DNA of 64,000 nt from Rhodosorus marinus (Eukaryota; Rhodophyta; Stylonematophyceae; Stylonematales; Stylonemataceae): assembly GCA_029953675.1 (NCBI GenBank), contig JAMWBK010000005.1, positions 930,001-994,000 of the forward strand, written 5' to 3'. Below, in pieces: positions 34,712-46,570 of this stretch. How positions within the stretch are numbered: the stretch's first letter is position 1; every line of letters begins with the position of its first letter. A program made the position numbers and the translations under genes. The notes beneath the pieces are model-generated. The model was not told where the DNA came from and made no database searches. It worked only from the letters and a program-made list of their open reading frames with translations.

Positions 34712-36121
34712 ATGGAGGAGGTCAGACCTCAGTTGTCTCAGGATGAGCTTCTGTGTATTTTTGAGGAGTTGGGGGCGCCAGAGCTTCAGACATGTTCGCA
34801 GGTATGCTCTGACTGGCGCAGACTTGCGAGGAATAAGAGACTTTGGCAGAAAATTCTCGAGGAGGAGCCACTAGTTGTGGCTCCCAACTGCAGACCGGCT
34901 CCTTGGGATGTTTACAGTTTGCACTCTAGGTGGTCATCAGGTCTCTCGACCGATTCCAGAATAGGAATACAGGGCTTGGCTCCGGCTTCGCTGGCTCTAT
35001 CTGGTAGCTTCATTATGGGAATTCAGAAAGCGAGTCCGAGAACTTTTTCTGTCGGCACTGGAGGAAATTCTGGCGTGAACATCGTCGACCTCGGCGAGAT
35101 GGAGACTTACCACTGCTCTGTCTCCGACGACGGCTTCAGCGTGTTTCATTGGGCGTATCCAAGCAGAGAATCTAGCATCCTTGATGAGTCCATTATGTCG
35201 TTCTCTTCTTGCGGCGAGGTAGCTGATATTTATGTGGACCAGTACGTCCAAGAGCTACAAGCGTCTGCACACAACATATTCCCTCAGCTCAATGTTTCTA
35301 CTGTTTCTGTGCTTGTTCTTGTAGAGCCCTAAGAAACGGCAACACTCAAGCGCTGAGTATGGGCAACGATGGTCGGATTGCTTTTGGCCTCAAGGAAGGT
35401 TCGGTCTGTATAGTATCAAGAAGATGGGGTAATCCGACAAAGGTCGATTACAGTCGATATGGAGAGCCTCCTATTTGTTGCATAGACGCCAGGGATGATT
35501 CAATGTGCGCGGCAGGATCAGAGCTTGGGGATGTAACGACAGTGGCCTGGAGTACTTTGAGCGTGAACAGGCGACTGATCGGGCCCTGTGATTGTCGTGT
35601 TTCTGCCGTATCCACAGTGAATGATAAGGTAGGGATTTTGTTATGTGTCTTGCATCGCACTTGGATATTGATGGTGCAAAGAAGCTGTTTAGCTCACAAG
35701 AAAAACGTCTGCTATTCCGGTCCTGCCCCGTGACGTAACCCAGATTGTCGTAGGAGGGTATGATCATACACAGGTCGGGAATGGCCACCGGAACACAGTA
35801 ATCGCCTGGGACGTTCGTGCCAGCTCCAGAATAGGAAGCTTTGGACGAGACGTGAGAGGATCTGGGCACTCACTGCTTCCCGTGAAATCGATATGCGGAG
35901 ATCGCTCAGATGGACGTCGCATTGCTGTTGCTTACGAGGACAGAGTAGCGATTTTTGATACGAGAACTTGGAGCTGTCTCAGGGAGCACCATGTGGCGGA
36001 CTCGGAACAGGTTAGCGCGATTGCAATGAACGATGAGTGCGCCGTTGTCGGAGTAACGGTTTCACAGGAGGACCATTTACCACCAACTGGACACTTGATT
36101 TCCCTCAGTTTTGTGGGTTAG
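34712..36121 (+). CDS. F-box protein with WD40-like C-terminal repeats, 3 exons
   Basis: Exons 34712-35241, 35325-35628 and 35744-36121 give 403 residues. The N-terminus is an F-box (LSQDELLCIFEELGAPELQ, then TCSQVCSDWRRLARNKRLWQ, residues about 8-48), which binds Skp1 in SCF ubiquitin ligases. The rest reads as irregular beta-propeller blades, with SVCIVSRRWG, NTVIAWDVRASSRIGSFG and RVAIFDTRTWSCLREH being the clearest WD-like repeats. The likely role is substrate recruitment to an SCF complex; the target is unknown. The GTACGT donor at 35242 was chosen because only it keeps phase with the exon starting at 35325. Confidence 0.72.
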
Positions 36122-37070
36122 ATACCCGCTCAACCTTTCTCCACATGAGATACATCTCAATGTCTGCAACTGGAAGGGTTTGACATGATGGACGTGGTGT
36201 GATACACTGTAGAACTGCCTTTATTGAGTGCGACACCACCCCTTCCTCGTGACCGCGGAATACTATTACCCCTCGCGCGCTGATCCGGAAAGCATCGCTG
36301 AATCAATTTTTTCGTCGTCGGACGAAAATTGACCTAACGATTTGCGGATATTTTAGGACTCCGAGCTTTTCAGAAACTCTCCTGGAAGTCCGATGCGGGC
36401 GTGCCATGGAAAAATGCTCCTCACTAAGAGGAACGGGGGAGGAAACAGAGGAAAGCTTGCGGAGCGATACGACTTTGGCTCAGGCCCTTTAGCTTTCCAG
36501 GAAATAGCTTGAGTGGCCATCCGTATCAGCTTCCATTGCTCATCGGACAGGTTTTATGCTTTGGCAAGAAGCCCGGTTCACGTCACGGCAAAAAAATTTC
36601 TTGCCATAGGGTTTCTGATAATACGAGAAGTTTCCGATTGTCCTACGCCGCGTTACTAAACTGATTCGAGTACGAACACTTGATGTGTTGCCCAACGTTT
36701 GTCGCTTTCGCGCTGTCCGATAGTGACAGGAGTAACTGAGAAAATGCTGAGTTTGATCGATAAGGTGTAGACGTTGCTAAAGCCCTGGAGTTGCTACCCT
36801 TACATGTATCACAACTCCGTGCAAACGATGTAGGAGGCCTAGCACTCACTGCTGCTCGAAACGCATCATACCTGCGGCAGACCACGGACGAGGCTATTTA
36901 TGGAAGATTCCAAACGATTTGTGAGCCTTTACCTGACGGTTATAGATCAAGTCCTGATCCCCTGTACAACAGATCATATCTCATCGATTCGTAGCCGTAG
37001 GCGTGCAAGGACAAACAGTCAGTCAAAAGTTCATTGCTGTCACTGAGACCTTTTTCGTCTGAAGGTCTTC
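36122..37070. other. Intergenic region before the retroelement
   Basis: No convincing gene. A frame at 36791-36994 may be chance or a degraded 5' part of the retroelement that follows. No sharp element boundary can be seen. Confidence 0.35.
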
Positions 37071-37178
37071 AGTGACAGCCGCCGAGTCATCCTGGGACGG
37101 GAGAACCTTGAATTTCCTACGCTGGCACAAGCCGCCTCTGGCACCACATATGCCCAACGTTCTTCAAAAGCTGTCGGC

Positions 37179-38113
37179 ATGCGGCAACATACGGCTCTCC
37201 GCCACTTGCATGCCACAGTGGGGGGCAGCCAGTGGGCCTCCCACACAGTTCCCGTGCTCGCCACCCTACGCAACGTGAGGCCACCTAGGCATGAATCCGT
37301 CGCGCTCGCTGATTATAAGCAGGTGCTATGCCAAGCCCTAGGAATTCCGGTCAGTATGGTCCCACACATTGACTTTGTCGCAACCCACGCTCTGCTAGTA
37401 TGTCATCCAGATGCGATTCCGCTTATCAAGAGCAGTATCGCTCGCGGAGTGTTCCGGACGGGAGTGTTTGGCTCTTTCGCAAAGCGTCGCAAGGACCACC
37501 AAGTCTCCCTGCATACTGGGCTAGCACCTGATCCACAGAATCTGCTGGGCTACAACGAACGCCAGCACATTGCTGAGCAGGACATTTCCCGCCACACTTT
37601 GGCCGGGCGATTGAGCAAGTTCAACGTATCAAGCACAACCTATCGACACGACCGCTGCCATTCTCGGTCTCAGCCGTGATTCACGCGCAGCTTGACGCCC
37701 GCTTGGAATACCTGGCTGCCCGTGTCGCGCCTAGTCCGCAGGAGCCGGCGGGCACCTGGGGGAACACAACCACCAACGCAAACGCAACCCACCCTGCAGT
37801 CTCTACCCTTTCTGAAGTGGCCACCCACCCTGAAGTGCCAACCCACCCTGAAGTGGCCACCCACCCTGAAGTGCCAACCCACCCTGAAGTGCCAACCCAA
37901 CCTGAGGTCTCAACTCAGTCTGACGGAGGAGACGAGAACCCGCACGCGGAGCTCCCCTGCAACCTTCAGGAGCCTCCTCAACAGGTTTCGGAGTCTTCCA
38001 GCGATATGGAAGTCGAACAGGATGCGGAAAGGTCTACCACAGGCGACATCAGAGCCCTGAAGAAGCCGCGACAAGCCGAGACTCATTCACCATCACCTCG
38101 CGAACAGATATGA
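37179..38113 (+). pseudogene. ORF1-like region of retroelement copy A
   Basis: Two overlapping frames (37179-37679 and 37676-38113) appear to be halves of one ORF1 split by a frameshift. The first half shows no recognisable domain. The second is rich in Pro, Thr, Glu and Asn and carries hexapeptide repeats of the PEVATH/PEVPTH kind. A further Cys-containing frame (38110-38340, with CAECSG) follows. Function is unknown; ORF1 proteins of such elements often bind RNA. Confidence 0.45.
37811..37918 (+). repeat. 18-bp coding minisatellite in ORF1
   Basis: Six tandem 18-bp units alternating CCTGAAGTGGCCACCCAC and CCTGAAGTGCCAACCCAC, encoding PEVATH and PEVPTH. The alternation suggests amplification of a 36-bp dimer. 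Confidence 0.95.
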
Positions 38114-38961
38114 GTGCAGGTGACTCCCGGAAGAGACTGCGCACCACACCGTTGATCATCCGACCCAGGGGCATGGCAGCACAAACTGCTAGAGTTCCTG
38201 GAGACGCACACCGATTGGGGACAAAGTTGGTGGAAAGTTACCCACAGTCCAGTACGGACCCGGGAACATGTGCCGAATGCTCAGGCCAAGAAATAGAACA
38301 CGCTTCTGCACCAAGCCCTGGGATTTGCCCTCGACTCTGATGCTGATCCTTTTCTTCGCGCTTTCATCATGGTATTACCGGGTCTCGCGCTCGGAAAGTG
38401 CGATCTCCAGCCAGGAGTGCAAGTAGAACATCTCATGGAAGGGGAATTTTCGCAAGTATGGATGGCACTCAACGCGAAGACAGCGTGCCATCCCTCGGCA
38501 CGAGCGCGACGGGCCGATGGCCATGGGGAAAAACGTCGCAATGCGCAAGTAATTCGGTTGGCCAACGTTGGACGCCTTCCGCCGCAGCCCGGAGACTTGA
38601 GGCAACGGATCTCGCCCCTCTGAAACCATCTACCTGACAGGCTCTCCGAGAGCTTTTCCCCGCCGAGCCAACAACACCGCTACACGAGGAAGTGGAATTG
38701 GAGCTCCGACGTATCCACGAACAAGCCAACACACACCCTCCACGAGTGTGGAACCCCGCAGCAGCGAGCGACGAGTCCCTTCTCTCTGTGATCAACCGAC
38801 TTCCAGCCAAAAACGAGCCCCGGACCCAGCGGACTGCGAGCAGAGCATCTCCACGCCGTTACACCTGCGAATAAGCCCAGATTGGTTAAATTTCTGCGAC
38901 TCCTAGCGGGGAAGCCTGAGTCGTTCCCGTCCATACTCGGCAGGCCCTTCGTAGCAACCGG

Positions 38962-40246
38962 TTGCTTCCGTTTATCAAGCCACAAGCAGAAGGAGTGGCG
39001 GCTGAGGGACGCCTCCGACTGAGACCGCTTGCCGTTCCAGAGGTTCTGCGCAAGGTCGCTGCCCAGTTGGGTACTTGGCGGAATCTCGGGTCGACTAAGC
39101 GAGTTCCTAGTTCCGGAACAGCTGGGGATTGCCGTTCGGAGCGGATGCGAACAAGCGTTACACGCGGCACAGGCCCACCTCTACTACGAACCACAACACG
39201 CCTTGCTAAAACTGGACCTGGAGAATGCATTCAATAGGATTGACAGACGATTGGCGGCGCAAGTTGCCGCGGCTTCGTTTCCAGAGTTACTACCTATCTT
39301 CCAGCTCGCTTACGGCTCATGTGCGAATGAGGCTCCCATGCAGTTCGGATGGACAGAAATCGACGAAAGCGCTGGGAGAGTCAAAGACAGGCTTTATCTG
39401 AGAGCAAGCACTGGCGTTCAACAAGGAGACCCCGTGGGACCCGTACTTCACGCACTGGCCCTGGCCCCGTTCCTTCGGGCACTACGACGCAAGTTCCCAG
39501 AACTGACGCTGGCGGCAGTACACGACGACATTTCTCTGGTGGGTGATTTGAACGTGCTTAAAAGTGCTTTAAATTGGAGTGCAGAGGCACTAATCGGGAT
39601 AGGAGCGAAGCTACAGCGATCCAAATGCCTCATCTACGCACCGCGGCTGGACACACCACGTAGGATAAATGTGGATATGCCGGACATTCAGGTGACGCGC
39701 AAGGGGACTACCCTGTACTCTATTCCCATTGGAAGGCGCCAATACGCGGAGGCAACATGCAGGACCATCCAATCACGTCATGCAAAGCTCGTGAACGCAC
39801 TTCAACGTCTCCCAGAGTCGGAATTGCACGTTAAGTTAGCGATTTTCCGATACTGTGCGAGAACGCGACTTGACTACCATACCAGGGGCCTGGTGTATCC
39901 ACTGGGCCGGACCACCGCCAGGGAAGCCGACGGCATCACCCTTGCAGAACTGGAAGGCTTATGTGGAGGACAGAGACACCATCAAGATATCACCGGAGTT
40001 GAGGCAAACGTGGTGGAGCAGCAGATTCGACTGCCATGCCGATGGGGAGGGCTAGGGTTTGCTATGCGGACGAGGATTCAACCGGTCGGTTTTCACGCTG
40101 GTGGAAGCAGAGTCTTCAGGAGAATATCACTCAGTCCGGTTACCTTAGGCGGCTACTTTTGGACTGTATTTCGCTTGCGGATGGACATCAGCGGTGTGAG
40201 ATCAGTATGCAGTGGACTACGGGCGATCTGGCGGTGCAACTTGTAG
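38962..40246 (+). pseudogene. Reverse transcriptase domain, retroelement copy A
   Basis: The first part (38962 onward, LRPLAVPEVLRKVAAQLGTW) is in a different frame from the main block at 39029-40246, so there is a frameshift near 39070-39110. The main block holds motif A (LDLENAFNRIDR), motif B (STGVQQGDPVGPVLHALAL) and motif C with the catalytic Asp pair in AVHDDISLVG, then the thumb-like region LYSIPIGRRQYAEAT. The residue two before the Asp pair is Val rather than the aromatic usual in YxDD boxes. The reading frame is lost again after about 40070. Confidence 0.85.
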
Positions 40247-40589
40247 CGGCAAGTCATGCGGTACAGAGGAGGCTATCACCAACGACGAGTGCACGGATCA
40301 AGAGGCTAGCGGAATGGCAACCATTAGCAGACTGTGCAAGAGGCACTGAGACGGATCCGACGAGTTCCGGAGGATATGACGGTCCCGTTCAAAAAACGCT
40401 CTCTCGAGAGTGCATCGTCACGCCTTCGAGATACTCACGGAGGATGCAACGGTGGAGGACGTAGACAGGGCAAGAATCCGGTCGGCGGCAGGGACGGGTT
40501 GTGGTGTATGGCTAAGAGACTGCCCTAACGTGGGTCCGCGGAAATTGAGTCGGGATGAGATGTTCTGGAGCATGAGGATGTTTCTGGGG

Positions 40590-41202
40590 CGCCTTCGCTT
40601 GTTCTGCTTGTTTCGCAGCATATCCGCATCTCCAGCTCGTATGCCTCAACTGATTCCTTTGAAGTGGCGATGTTACCATCACGTCCACCACGTACACGCA
40701 ACCACTCGTCGGGTGCCGTGCTACAGTATCGGGTCGAATTCCGGACCCAGCAAAGAACCCCTGAGGCTCTACTACTATCTCTGTGAAATTCCATAGGTGT
40801 AGCCATAGACTCAGTTCGACTTTCAGCTCATCGTGCCTCTTTGTTCGCATCCCCGATGACGTCATACAGTTGCACAGTCTGCGAGCAACCAGACGATGTG
40901 CGTGGGATCCAGCGGTGCACCACTGCAGGACGTCATCGGGGATGCGAACAAAGAGGCACGATGAGCTGAAAGTCGAACTGAGTCTATGGCTACACCTATG
41001 GAATTTCACAGAGATAGTAGTAGAGCCTCAGGGGTTCTTTGCTGGGTCCGGAATTCGACCCGATACTGCAGCACGGCACCCGACGAGTGGTTGCGTGTAC
41101 GTGGTGGACGTGATGGTAACATCGCCACTTCAAAGGAATCAGTTGAGGCATACGAGCTGGAGATGCGGATATGCTGCGAATCAAGCAGAACAAGCGAAGG
41201 CG
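40590..41202. repeat. 274-bp inverted repeat with 65-bp spacer inside copy A
   Basis: Arms 40590-40863 and 40929-41202 are reverse complements over their whole length with only about two mismatches seen (near 40617/41175 and 40732/41060). The spacer is 40864-40928. The right arm is in the natural orientation, because it continues into the nuclease domain; the left arm is an inverted extra copy. A single-stranded form would fold into a very long hairpin. Confidence 0.95.
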
Positions 41203-41457
41203 TTGCATTATAAGGAAGTGCTGAGGGTGGAAAACCGAGACCTGGTTTTTGTGCCGTTCATTTTGGAGACTTTTGGTCGAATGGGCGAGGCAAGCCTTGA
41301 ATTTCTTCACATAGGGACGGCGCATCTACATGATCGTGACTCCCATCTGTCGTCAGTGAGGGGTCAATTCAATCGGATTCTGTGGCTGCATAACGCTGCG
41401 CTAGTTGAGCATGCGATCGAGAAAGATCGCGCGGATAGAACAATATTTCCTGAGTAG
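40929..41457 (+). pseudogene. Restriction-enzyme-like endonuclease domain, copy A
   Basis: Begins around RTKRHDELKVELSLWLHLWNF and contains EPQGFFAGSGIRPDT, then VVDVMVTSPLQ: the PD and the following Asp are separated by 14 residues, as in R2-type nucleases. It ends with ETFGRMGEASLEF and an RTxxLW-like tail. A zinc-knuckle-like CTVCEQPDD with a distant Cys is visible just upstream (about 40872-40925) but in another frame. Confidence 0.75.
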
Positions 41458-41560
41458 AACTTAGATGAGATCCCTGGACAGGGGGTCCAAGTGAGTTTAG
41501 AGCGAACGTATAGTAGTGGTACTGCGCTGCGGTAGGTAGCTGCCGAATAAAGGCCACGGG

Positions 41561-43178
41561 ACATTTCTTTCCCGCCAAACTCTGAACCGATACGTTATGA
41601 TTCCCGCGAAAAACATTGCACATATCAACCATGAGCTTTTTATTGGAAATCACTGGAGGTACCTATAATATCGATATTCGACAGTCAATAATTATTTTCA
41701 TCAACAAATAATTTATTCAAAATACCGATAAATGCTAGCGTATTAAACGGTATATTGAGCCCACTAATAAATGGGTTTAATATTAAGAATACTCCCAAAA
41801 AGCATCATAATAAACCTCTATACGTAGAAACACCTCTCTAAAAACAGAAGATAATTCAACATCATTCTATAAAACAACATATTTTCAGTCCAATAAATAC
41901 AGTAAATTCGTATATATTTGATGATTACTACTTTTTTTACAACGGGGAGCAGAGAAGAGAGGGGGGGGGGTGGTGTGTGGGGGACAAGCGGAAGCTCGAA
42001 GGACAGGTTGCAAAGGGTGTTTGGATTGTGCTTGTTTTGGAGATGGGACCACCTAAAGGTGCAGAAGAAACCACTCCAAAGAAAAGCGCTTTTGGCTAAC
42101 AAGCAACAGTTAGCTAAGCCATAGAGAGAGCATGTAAGAGTAAGGTATACGGAAACACTTCAACAACGAAATGTATGTCAAGCTCCTCGGCCTTGCTCTA
42201 CCAAAACCTCCTCAGCAAGCTCAAAACTCCGTTGGCATCACGGCACCCCGTTTCATCTCATTCCGTCAGATTTCAGTGCCGATCTTTTCTTCGATAAAAA
42301 AACCGCGGCTCTTCAAAACACTTCAAAATTTCAACATATATACCATCATTCCTAATAATAAAAAAACCCCGTCCTTAAATTAGTACAAACACAAAATACT
42401 AATAGTGTACTATTCATTTTCGTAAACCCGAGCAAGAGGAACGAGGGGGTTGAAAATAATCTAGTCTTCCTCCATAAGAGCTACTTTTATTACTACAAAA
42501 GAAATATCTAGCTACTTATCACCAATATGTAAGGAGGGGGTAATAGGTGTAAGTTGTTGTTTAATTGTAGTTGTTTTTGATGGGGGTTTGGTCAATGGGG
42601 ATTTGTAAAAATGAAGGGGGAGCTGAGAATGGCGGATTGGTACACTGTCTCTTTTTTTGGGGGAGGGCCCCTGGGGGGGTGGGGTTCGCGCGGGTGATTA
42701 AAACTTTTTTTGTGTTCTGATCGTGTTTTAGGAGGGGGGGAATGAAGTTGTTTAGGTTTTCAGGGATTTTAGATTCGAGAGAGAGAGAGAGAGAGAGAAG
42801 GGAGGGAGAAAGAGAGAGAGAAAGAGAGAGATTGTAGTTAGGTGATGATTAGAGAGAGGCGTTTGGGAGTGAAATAGTATTTATTTGAAAACTGTTTTAG
42901 GTTTTTCGAGGGTATTTTTATCTTGTGGTGTTTTGTTTGTGAGATTTTTGGGGCTTGTCTTTAGAGAGATGGTTGGTGTTCGGTTGAGTACGGAAGAATT
43001 GAGATTGATAAGGTTTTGAGGGATAGTTTGGCAGAGGTAAAATCTGTTCTTGGATTTCAGAGTTTTGGTGGGTGGTGGGACGGGGTGGGAGGGGTGGGGG
43101 CGGGGCGGGGGAGGGTGAACGCTGGAGGAGAAAGGTCTGGCTGACCTGTGAAAGTCATTCTGGGTTGGATTGGCGACA
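41561..43178. other. Intergenic region, AT-rich then G-rich, with GA tract
   Basis: No gene recognised. It is AT-rich to about 42500, then G-rich on the plus strand, with a purine microsatellite at 42776-42832 upstream of the SANT/Myb gene. Confidence 0.45.
42776..42832. repeat. GA-rich purine microsatellite
   Basis: Interrupted (GA)n of about 57 bp with GGGAGGG and AAAG interruptions. Confidence 0.9.
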
Positions 43179-44234
43179 ATGGACGAGAAGGTAAGTATAC
43201 GCGCGGGACTGAAAGGCTTGGGAAGCGGAAGGGAGGGTTTTTGCAGTGTAGTCTAATCTGGATGTTCGGTTCGGTTTGGTTATTTGCACGGCAGGGGCAG
43301 CAGCTCCTTATGGCTTGCATTAGGGATGTAGGTCAACATTTGTTGAAGGCTGGGGAGGTTCTTATCAACTACTCAAAGTCAAATGGTGGCATGAATTTGG
43401 TGAGTGATCATCGCTTTTGCATCTGCTCGTCCTGCTTGATCGTTCGACGCTGCCCCCCAAACGGAACTGAGCTAAGATTTTGGCGCGCTTTTCAATTGTA
43501 CACGTGCTCCACAGCCCATTACACCTGCTACAAATCAAGCAGGAAACATGGCGACCTCTCAAGGTGTTTCTGCGGTAGTTCCGATCACATCAGCAATACT
43601 CCCGGCGAACTCAGTTCTTGCACCCGGCGATGCAGCAGGGCAAAGTTTGATCATGAGCGGAGGTGTCCCTCTGATGCAAGACTTTCGATACCCGCAGAAG
43701 CGAAAAGGTTCGGCAGAACATTGTCCACACGATGAACTTCTCAACAGCTAACAAGAGAATCCTACTTGTCAACGTTAACCGCCCAACCATAGGGGATGAT
43801 CGTATAGACGAGAAGGGTTCGAAAAGAATTCGAAACAACTGGACTACGGAGGAAAACAACATAATGATCAAGGTGGCGAAGGACTCCAAGTTTGACTCCG
43901 AGCGGGACATGCTTTCAACCATGCGAGACAGATTAGGAGGATCAAGGACTATTACGCAGTGCAAGAATCACTTCAAGAATCTAGTGAGAGCGGGCAAAAT
44001 TCCGTGGAACGAGGCGCTTAAAGCAGATAGCCCGGGAAAGGACAGTAGGTGCATTGCTCAAGATCTCGGATCACCTCACAGTACATCGTCCTATCCTCCG
44101 TAGCCATATTCAAGCCTGCTTGACGTCCTTATTCTGAAAAACAGCCGCTCTCTTGCTCCGCACCAGATGAAAATGAAGACGGACAACTCCACAAGGAAGA
44201 CGATGACGATGTAGACGTCGTTGAGGACAAATGA
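43179..44234 (+). CDS. SANT/Myb-like DNA-binding protein, 5 exons
   Basis: Exons 43179-43190, 43295-43399, 43515-43707, 43793-44044 and 44167-44234 give 209 residues; the first coding exon has only four codons (MDEK). The N-terminal segment is helical (QQLLMACIRDVGQHLLKAGE), followed by an Ala/Ser/Pro-rich linker. The C-terminal half has a Myb/SANT-like domain: RIRNNWTTEENNIMIKVA, then MRDRLGGSRTITQCKNHFKN, with tryptophan and helix spacing as in Myb repeats, then an acidic tail (KEDDDDVDVVEDK). It is probably a nuclear transcription or chromatin factor. It lies upstream of the phycoerythrin gamma genes, on the opposite strand and convergent with the first; no functional link can be shown. 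Confidence 0.7.
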
Positions 44235-45040
44235 TTGATGTAATATTATTAAGCCCGCTTATGTTCTAGGAGGTTCACACGGAGTTGACTCTGCGTCGGC
44301 GTGTCTCTTGGTTAGTAGCTTGCGCGAAGTTTCAAAAACAGAACGCGACTGATGATGAGAGAGTATTTAGTGCACATTTCTTATAGATCGCCCTGCTACG
44401 ACTCATGATGGTAACCAGAAACAAAATACGAAAATGCTTGAGACGGTGGATGGTGGGTTGCGAGGCCTTCGGAAGGAGGCTCTCAACAAGATAGGTCTTA
44501 ACGCCTGTACTGAAGGCTGAAGGAGTATCCCCTCCTGCTGTTGTCGTTTTTTTTTTCCGGTTAAGATTCGCCACAAATGCAGAAAAAGAAAGGAACTTGT
44601 ATTCCCGTTTGTTATCTCGACCAAATGGCTTGAAGCGTCCTCGTAAGCATCTGGCCGATTCCAGAGTATGGCTAGAACACTAAATCAGCACGCGGAACGA
44701 CCTGAGCAATTGCTGCTTGATACATCGACAGCCCGGTGATCCCACACACGGATGCAGATCGGTTTTTCTGTGGCTCCTTGTGGCGGAAGCCTAGTAGAAG
44801 TTTCCTGAGTACGAATGGACCCCTATGGCAACCCGATTTCGTCCGCTCAGCTCATGTACTTGATCGTGATCTGCAGATTTCTGCACTGAAATTTATAAAA
44901 TACTTCTCCGAGACTAACCATTTACTACTGTCGCTCGGGAGTGGTCTCTACCCCTACCGATTTCTTACTATCAACAGCAGCAATCTGCAACCAGAAACAA
45001 GCGCTCCGACAATTGACGTTATACGTGGGTGTCCGTACGT
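44235..45040. other. Intergenic region between convergent genes
   Basis: Holds the 3' ends of the SANT/Myb gene (plus) and the first gamma gene (minus). No further gene is seen. Confidence 0.45.
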
Positions 45041-46300
45041 CTACTCCTCAGCTGCGGGCGCGGCCTCTGGCTCAGTGCTCGCAGGAGCACTCTTAAAGCC
45101 GGCATACATTTCATTGGCATCCTTCCGGAAGCTGTCGAAGAGCTCCTGCCCGCCAACGGCGAGTTGCGGGTTAGCCGCCTTCGGGAGCGAGTCAACGACC
45201 TTGTTGACCATCGGCATCGCGGCGTAGATCTCCGCGTACGTCGTAGGTCCAGCAGCTGCGAATGCAGACTTCCTCGCCTCGAATTCCTGGTTCTTCTTCG
45301 TTGCGATGTCCTTCAGGCACTCCCTGTACGACGCAGTCCTCTGCGCAACTCTGACCTCCTCAGCTTGGCCCTTTGCGATTCCATCCTGGCAGTACGATCC
45401 GTAAGTGTCGTAAACTCCGTACGGTGTATTCGCTGAATTCGCTTCCATCTGCCTCATCCTGGCAATGTGCTCATCAGCCTTAGCCATGACCTGCTTCGTT
45501 CCAGGGTTCTTGTTGCACGAGGTGATCGCGTAAATTCCAGCGTAAGCAGGGCTAAACGGATACTCAAGCATACCAGCAGTCGACTTGCCCATGAAGTTGG
45601 GGGACTTCTTGAAGCTCTCGAAGTACTCCTGCGGAGTCATCTGCTTCATGATGTTGATCGCGTCTCCTGGGTTTCGGGTTGGCAGACTGTTCTCAACCTT
45701 GTTCCTCACACCCTGAGCGCAATAGAAGTCCCTCCACGTTACAGGGCCGGAGCTTGCAAATGCAGCCGCACGAGAGCTGTAGATCTGATTCAGCCTAACG
45801 TTCATCGGCTTCTGCGACTCCTTGAACGAGGCAGTCCTGCTCGCACCCCTCTTCTTCTCAGCTTCGAACTTGGACTGTCCGTCATGGCAGTACGTGCCGT
45901 AAGTCTTAAGCTCTCCGTACTTGTACTGGCAGTTGTTGACCATATCCCTCGCGAAAACAGCCTTGGCAAGGAACTCATCAGCCTTTGCCAGTACAGAGGA
46001 GATTCCAGGTCTCTTGTTGCAAAGGGTCAATGAGTGAACACCAGCCCACGCTGGGCTTGGCGGGTAGTCCAGCAGGTCCGCAGGAGAGCCCTTCCTTGTG
46101 TACTCAAAAGGCCTCTTCCCGACTTTGTAGTCGATCATAACCTTCCCGAAGCTCTGGTAATTCTTCTGGAAAGAATCAACCCTCATCGTGACGGTGCTGG
46201 AGTTGCTCGCCTGCCTCGTCCCAGCAACTCGCTCGCCGGCGAATCCTGAGCTCAGCTTCGGCTGAACGAACATGCCCCCGACAAACCCGAGATCAGCCAT
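45041..46300 (-). CDS. Phycoerythrin gamma subunit / phycobilisome rod linker, copy 1
   Basis: Intronless, 419 residues. The gamma subunit sits in the centre of phycoerythrin hexamers in the phycobilisome rod, links them and carries bilin chromophores. Residues 1-40 form a plastid transit peptide with a Phe near the start (MADLGFVGGMFVQPK), ending around VTMRV. Two homologous halves follow: PPSPAWAGVHSLTLCNKRPG (about 80-99) pairs with PFSPAYAGIYAITSCNKNPG (about 248-267), and GTYCHDGQSK pairs with GSYCQDGIAK. Cysteines at 94, 124, 138, 194, 262, 304 and 328 are bilin-attachment candidates. The C-terminal tail has one QELFDSFRKD motif and ends in Ala/Pro/Glu. It is a tandem duplicate of the gene at 48112-49485. 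The ATG at 46300 was chosen over in-frame upstream codons because it opens the transit peptide. Confidence 0.92.
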   Translation of the reverse strand: MADLGFVGGMFVQPKLSSGFAGERVAGTRQASNSSTVTMRVDSFQKNYQSFGKVMIDYKVGKRPFEYTRKGSPADLLDYPPSPAWAGVHSLTLCNKRPGISSVLAKADEFLAKAVFARDMVNNCQYKYGELKTYGTYCHDGQSKFEAEKKRGASRTASFKESQKPMNVRLNQIYSSRAAAFASSGPVTWRDFYCAQGVRNKVENSLPTRNPGDAINIMKQMTPQEYFESFKKSPNFMGKSTAGMLEYPFSPAYAGIYAITSCNKNPGTKQVMAKADEHIARMRQMEANSANTPYGVYDTYGSYCQDGIAKGQAEEVRVAQRTASYRECLKDIATKKNQEFEARKSAFAAAGPTTYAEIYAAMPMVNKVVDSLPKAANPQLAVGGQELFDSFRKDANEMYAGFKSAPASTEPEAAPAAEE

Positions 46301-46570
46301 GACGTTTCTCTCCGTAAACAACAGCAAACAACAAAGGATTAGAAGAATGAAGCAAATATCCTCAAACTATTAATCCCTCAAGATCTTGCGCACCTTCAAC
46401 ACTCCCGTCCCTTCCTCGTTTCTCCTTCCCCCGTCGGACGAAGATATTTCGAACGCATCATATATACGACATCACCCAGCGTCAAATGTCTTTGCAACCC
46501 ATCACGAGAGCTGACATCCAATTTTATACCAAAATCAAAATAGCGGAATAAATCCTAGCCGGTCTTTCCC
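46301..46570 (-). promoter_or_regulatory. Promoter region of gamma gene 1
   Basis: On the minus strand a TATA-like element (plus-strand CATATATAC at 46459-46467) lies about 160 bp before the ATG. The region 46300-46570 is alignable with the DNA upstream of gamma gene 2, including the CCATCACGAAAGCT-like and CAAAATCAAAATA blocks. Its conservation may reflect recent duplication rather than function. Confidence 0.55.

Larger units (their letters stand above)
37071..41560 (+). mobile_element. R2-like non-LTR retrotransposon, copy A, decayed
   Basis: One-directional element remnant: a gag/ORF1-like part (about 37180-38110) with Pro/Thr/Glu repeats, a reverse transcriptase (about 38960-40240) and a C-terminal restriction-enzyme-like nuclease (about 40940-41457). 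Several frameshifts separate blocks that belong together, and a 274-bp inverted duplication interrupts the C-terminal region, so this copy is dead. There are no LTRs. The 3' end carries TGCGCTGCGGTAGGTAGC at 41523, shared with copy B at 60376, which gives an approximate right boundary. The left boundary and any target-site duplication were not found. The element type follows from PD-x14-D nuclease motifs together with a non-LTR type RT. Confidence 0.82.
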
